From Castanea sativa (Eukaryota > Streptophyta > Magnoliopsida > Fagales > Fagaceae), in the NCBI RefSeq assembly GCF_040712315.1, contig NC_134013.1:85752001-85816000 (forward strand): 64,000 nt of DNA, read 5' to 3'. The position numbers and the translations under genes are program-made. The notes under the pieces are model-generated. The model was given only the letters and a program-made list of their open reading frames with translations. It searched no databases and was not told the origin of the DNA. Of this stretch, positions 59,304 to 64,000 are shown piece after piece. How positions within the stretch are numbered: position 1 is the stretch's first letter; each line of letters starts with the position of its first letter.

Positions 59304-61525
59304 AGTAAAACCCTTTGATTGTGGAAAATTTCAGTGACCCATTTATGAGTTCATCTAGTTATTGTGTGGAGATTTTTTCATTGCATTAAGCACTGATTTG
59401 TTAAACTTCTGGGACGGATTTGACCAAAACATAGTTGCATGTATTATTTCCAAAGTATAACTGCATGTATGATTGCTGGGTTAATTATACTTACATAAAA
59501 AAATGATTGCTGGGTTAATTATGATTTTATGTCAGTTCTACTTTGGATTTTTTATTTGCTGGGTTATTTTTTATGTTTGCCTTTTAATCAGTTTACTCAT
59601 CTCCTCTGTCATCCCTCTGCTCATCTATCTATTTGTTCATGAGTGCCCCTTAATTTGTTTGTCCTTAGTAAGTTTGGGTGCCGTAACCTTAGATCTCTTT
59701 GTGGTGCTGTGGCTTGGTTTGTTGGTTTTGCTTTGGAGAGAAATCTCTTTTAAGGTGCTGTACAGAAATTTTAGTGTTTTCTTTGCATCTATGATTGAGA
59801 GCTATTTGAGTGTCTTGGGGTTCTAGATTTTGTTAAAGTACTTTTACACCATCTTTGTATCTCCAAATTTGTTAATGAAATTTTCTTCTCATCACCTCCT
59901 GTGGACTTGGCCAAAGGCCTGACTGCGTAAATTCTTAGTGATACTTGTTTATTTTTCTTTTAGCTTTCTTTGTTCCATTTGTTTGGAGATCTTTCTCAAG
60001 GGCATTATATTTTCACAATCAATCTTGATATGTAAGGTTCCGTTTTAATAACATCAATCATGTGTCAAAACATATATTAATCCCAAAATGATGCTTCTAC
60101 TTTTTTGTGAGAGTGAGCTGCAAAAGGTTGGCTGTTTGGACAGATCACAGATGAGAAGAGATGCAACCAACAAGACCAATAAATTTGGAGTTCTCACTTC
60201 TCTCATTAGACGACTCAGATCTGTTTCGGCCATGGTGTATAATCAAAGCAAGACAAAGGGGGTCACCGATCTGCTCAGATCTAAACTTTGGCTCCAGGAA
60301 ACTCATTACTTGTGGACAAGCTTGATTCTAAAGAAACAGTAGAATGACCCTTCTTTATGTCTAAGAGGCCATTCTTCGGGTACAATAATGACAGGAAACT
60401 TTAGTAACCTTATCCAATAATAGTATTGAAAATGACGTCTAAACTTGCTCTTAATCTTGTCCAATAATTTTGAAATGAATGGCTTAAAATGCATACAATG
60501 ATATGAAATTTAGTAAGCTTAAGTGCACTGGTAATTAAAATAGAAGGGTTAGTACATTAACTATGTTGAGTCAACAAAGGTTCTTCACAATAATCTGATT
60601 GTCCAGAATCTAAATTAAGTTGAAAAATTTTAATCACAGTATATGAAATCAATGATATAAATGTGTTTAAGCATGATGTTTCATAAATGCATAGCAGTGT
60701 CCTAGACGTTGCTTTTAAGCATGCTGTTTCTTCTAGGTATTGTGTGTGCAGATTGTTCCATGGAATTTAGCACTGATTTGAACTTATGGGGCAGATATGA
60801 CCAAAACAAAGTTGCATAGGCCGTTACCAAAGTAGAGTTGCATGTATAGATTTGGCCAAAACAAAGTTCTATATACCTCATACAAATACAAAGTCCCCTC
60901 CCTCAAATACAAAGTTTGAGGTTGCGCCTAAAAACAAAGAGAAGTTTCTCTTATCTGGAATTGCAACACCTTTTTTTTCCCCGATAATTACAACAATGAG
61001 AGAGGGAGATTGGAACTCTAGTTTTCTTAATAAAAAATCATATAAAAACATAAAATATGAATAAAGGTATTGTGGGTGTAAGAAAATATTGATTTAGTAG
61101 TAGGTCATATGTTTGACACTTTGACCCCTATCTTTCACGTTATTAAAATCTAGGCTATTTTTTTTTAATGTTGATTTACCATTTTAATGTCTTCTTTTGA
61201 AAATTATTATGTCAATGGTAAAAACTTAAAAGAGAAGAAATTTGGTGGCTCTATGCTCACTTGGGTTCCTAGAGTCTTTTGGAACCAGTTGAGACTCTTG
61301 ATACTGTTTGAGAGGTCATTGGAAAACTAGTGATGTGTAATTCATTGAGATTAATCCGTTTGGTAGCGGTGTTTAAATATTGGTGTTTAAAATGATGTGA
61401 AAACGTGGTTTAAAAAGTGTTGTAAAAAAAATATTTAAAATGTTCATAGTACAAAAAATATGTTTGGTACTATATTTCAAATAGCATATTATAAAATGTA
61501 AAAAAACACAATTATGTGTTAGGTA

Positions 61526-62771
61526 TGTGTATAGACCAAGAATAATAGGCCCACCCCTTGGGCCGTGTTGGGTTTCGTGTCCACTAGGACAATCTCGGCC
61601 CAAAATAGGCCTACATAACCGAGCAGCTAGAGAAGTATCCGAGATATACCAAGAACAAGAGATAATGCCTTAGGAGAATCTGCCTGCTGGGCAATAAAAC
61701 CAAGCGTCAGACACAAGTTACTAAGGGGTCACCTCAACAGTAGGAGGTGGGTCCCCCCCTGACACATGATATGATACGGAGGAATAGTAGCCAAGACTGA
61801 AGGAACCACCCAAGCTTTGTAAGTAGAGGGACCTACTGACACACCAAATATTCCTCCATCATGACTACCACATTCAAAGAAGGGTATAAATAGGGAGGGA
61901 GGGATAAGAAAAAGGGATTGGAACAAAAATAGGGTTGAGACACACGAGAGAAGAGAGAGAGAACTCTGTCTTGGGGAGAAGAAAGTCTTGTTTGGACTTA
62001 AGAGAGGGAGCTTGGCTATTTGATAACCTCTACGGCCAAGCTGAAACTAAAGTAGTTCAGTACTTAGGCAGGGGCGGCCCAACATAATTTGGGGCCTAAG
62101 GTGAAAAATTTATGTGAGGCCTTTAATATGTAAATATTAATTAAACAAAATTATTTAATACTAATCAAATTATGGTTAATTTGATACATTAAATACATAA
62201 ATAATACCAACTAGACTAATGTTAATTTCATATAGAGAATCATAGTTGAACTATAAATATTAATAAAAAGAAATAAAAATATATCGTGATTAAAAAAGAT
62301 ATTTTATTTTGGATATAAGACGATGCATAGTTAAATAAAGTTGTAATCTAATTTTTTATTTTTTATTTTGATTTTAAGAGAGAGAGAGAGAGATATTATT
62401 TGGTGTGTGGCTTTTAGTTTACAAAAATTAAAGTCTCAAACTATTAGGAGAGATTAATCTATAATTGATGATTTAACACATTTGCAACATCTTTTTAAAA
62501 TATTTTAGGGTTTCAATTGAGTTAAGGTCCTACGTGTCTCATACTTTGAGATTCTTAATAGAAATGAAAAAGAAAAATACACTAATTAAAAGCATTATAA
62601 AATTTTCAAAATATAATGTGACATTGCCTCTCATTGATGAACTTTATAAATTTAACTAATGAATATTTATATTACTTTTTTGTGATTAATAACATGGAAA
62701 TTTGTAAGCCAATAGTAAAATTTGTAATATTTTTAACATCACTAATAAAAAAAAAATGTACAATCTTTAGA

Positions 62772-62803
<32 letters not shown>

Positions 62804-63045
62804 ATAAAAATTTGGACCTTTAACTATGAAAATGGGGCATTTTTTCCCAGTAAAATTTTGTTTTTTGGTGGGGCCTTAGGGCTAGGCCTTGGGCCGGCCT
62901 TGTACTTAGGCACAACCATAGAATCTCCAGTGACACCATTAGTTGTTTCTTGGACCTCCCATTGTGGCCGTTTCTTGGACCTCCCATTGTGGGATAAGCT
63001 CAATCCAAAATACAAATAAATTGGAGGTTTGGACCCAATCAGCCA
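61526..63045 (+). mobile_element. LTR-like sequence (possible solo LTR) split by a hAT element
   Basis: It begins TGTGTATAGACC and carries a good TATA box (GGTATAAATAGGG, about 61883-61895) in a GC-richer context than its surroundings. It ends tentatively at ...CAGCCA 63045. The immediate flanks are AGGTA and AGGTT. Without the nested element the length is about 680 bp, near that of the Tat LTR, but the sequence differs. No internal retrotransposon region is attached. The right half includes a 23-bp tandem duplication (GTTTCTTGGACCTCCCATTG..., about 62943 and 62970). Confidence 0.4.
62069..62902. mobile_element. Non-autonomous hAT element with 8-bp duplication, nested in the LTR-like sequence
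   Basis: It is flanked by TACTTAGG at 62061-62068 and 62903-62910. Ends are CAGGGGCGGCCCAA and, as complement, CAAGGCCGGCCCAA. Inner inverted segments GGGGCCTAAGG and CCTAAGGCCCC reinforce the ends. The 834-bp interior is AT-rich with a (TA)n run (62777-62800) and encodes nothing. The CAGGGGCGG ends and the 8-bp duplication are typical of plant hAT elements. Confidence 0.85.
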
Positions 63046-63342
63046 AGGTTATTGGAATCGGACCACCACAATATGTTTATGTGTTTTTTTTTTATATATA
63101 TATAAAAAGAGTGATGACTTTATAGTAAAAAATACTATTTTATCTAAGGAGAAAGAAATAGAAAGGAAAAAAAATGACAAAGAGGTGGGTTGTGGGAGAA
63201 AAAGAAAGAAAAAATATTGAAGCATGTGAGAGAGAGAGTTCGGTCTTATCAATGGTTCTGACGATTTTCAACTTATTTAGAAAATATTTCATAGTACAGA
63301 AATACATAGTTAAATGATTTTTTTTTTTTGCTTAATATAGTG

Positions 63343-63612
63343 ATTGTTTGGATTTGGTTAAATGTGTCTACGTTTTGCTTTCAACGCATTTCAGCCCCCT
63401 TTTTTTTTCCTGCTGTAGCGTTTCAGCTTTTAAGGGGACAAAAGTTATTGTTCATCCACTGACGAGTTCATGCATGGTTCACGACACTATTCATGTACTG
63501 TTTAGCAACGTTTTCATTAAAAATGAGTCTTGCAGCAATATTCACACATTTAAAAATTATTTTTACTACAGTATTTTCAGTTTTCAGTTTTTAGTTATAT
63601 TCAAACGGACCC
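63343..63612. repeat. MITE-like inverted repeat
   Basis: The left end TGTTTGGATTTGG and the complement of the right end (GTCCGTTTGAATATAACT) are imperfect inverted repeats of the 'GTTTGGAT' kind common in plant MITEs. The interior is non-coding. Confidence 0.35.
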
Positions 63613-64000
63613 AAAAGTGCATGCAGTTAAATGATACTTTTCAACATAAACCAAATGCACAAAAATCCGAAAAATAAATAAAAATTCTATGGCCAAGTAA
63701 AAACGTGAAGAAGAAACAATGGAGTTGTCATTGTCTTGGTGGACGACATAGCTGGGTGGACCTGGATCTTAACTTTTGGGGCCGAGATATCAAGAACTTG
63801 TTTTGGAACTTCGTGGACAAGCTTAGCTGGAGAGAAAAAGTTGAATGCGTACAATGATGAACTCTACTTTGCAATTTAAATATTTATAATGGTGTTCTTT
63901 TCATTCAGTTTTCACTTCAGGTATACATTTCCAACATATTTCGAGCTAGCTATATTTTCAACCAATGGAATCCTCCTCTTCCAAAATGAGCCATGCTCCA

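Larger units (their letters stand above)
57941..64000. other. Region downstream of XRCC3, no gene seen
   Basis: Frames of 60-110 codons occur but have random-looking composition and no recognised family. Contents that can be named are a hairpin MITE at 59163-59303, an LTR-like sequence with a nested hAT element at 61526-63045, and a MITE-like inverted repeat at 63343-63612. The final 390 bases are unassigned. Confidence 0.55.

Noticed and set aside
59503..59826. 107-codon hydrophobic frame after XRCC3
   Set aside because: It is T-rich DNA read as Leu/Phe/Val, with no family match and no splice or promoter context.
60088..60342. 84-codon frame with mixed composition
   Set aside because: There is no recognisable motif and no flanking exons. 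It could be noise; a protein search would decide.

Overview
This is a nuclear genome window from a eudicot plant. Introns are GT-AG, intergenic DNA is AT-rich, and CT-rich leaders precede two of the genes. Repeats of plant type are present: Ty3/gypsy of the Tat type, hAT miniatures, a LINE and tRNA-derived SINEs. The high repeat load and long intergenic stretches suggest a woody rosid, but I cannot fix the species.

Five host genes, all on the + strand, make up the genic backbone. They are the 3' end of a YIP4-type Golgi/TGN membrane protein gene (last two exons, 564-1168); an intronless AAA-ATPase of the BCS1-like plant family (21846-23411); a 12-exon SET-domain methyltransferase gene (35270-46841, 561 codons plus stop); a 5-exon gene for a protein with a syntaxin-6-like N-terminal region and a C-terminal anchor but no visible SNARE motif (51054-54081, 336 codons plus stop); and an intronless XRCC3 homologue (57041-57940). 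Exon joins in the two multi-exon genes keep frame at every junction. From memory, YIP4, AAA-ATPase, SET and syntaxin-like genes also neighbour one another in Arabidopsis, split between two duplicated segments, and XRCC3 lies near a similar AAA-ATPase on a third. The window may therefore keep the unfractionated order.

Between YIP4 and the AAA-ATPase lies a complete but dead Ty3/gypsy element of the Tat type (6833-17785, 10,953 bp). It has two 692-bp LTRs differing at nine positions. The gag-pol region is one uninterrupted frame of 1,776 codons broken only by nonsense codons. It carries two RNase H regions, a 151-bp tandem array after integrase, and a spliced antisense gene (14079-16584) that joins into exactly 761 codons and is also broken only by TAG codons. 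It is the most unusual object in the window.

The remaining DNA is layered with small mobile elements. Non-autonomous hAT elements with 8-bp duplications lie at 25428-26015, 26526-27777 and 62069-62902, the last one nested in an LTR-like sequence. A 5'-truncated LINE with a 12-bp duplication and a SINE with a 22-bp duplication sit in introns of the SET gene, as does a relic of a hAT transposase. Other repeats include a copia-type LTR remnant with its primer site, two dispersed copies of an unusual 10-bp-period repeat, and several inverted-repeat MITEs. I saw no convincing tRNA, rRNA or other structural RNA gene.
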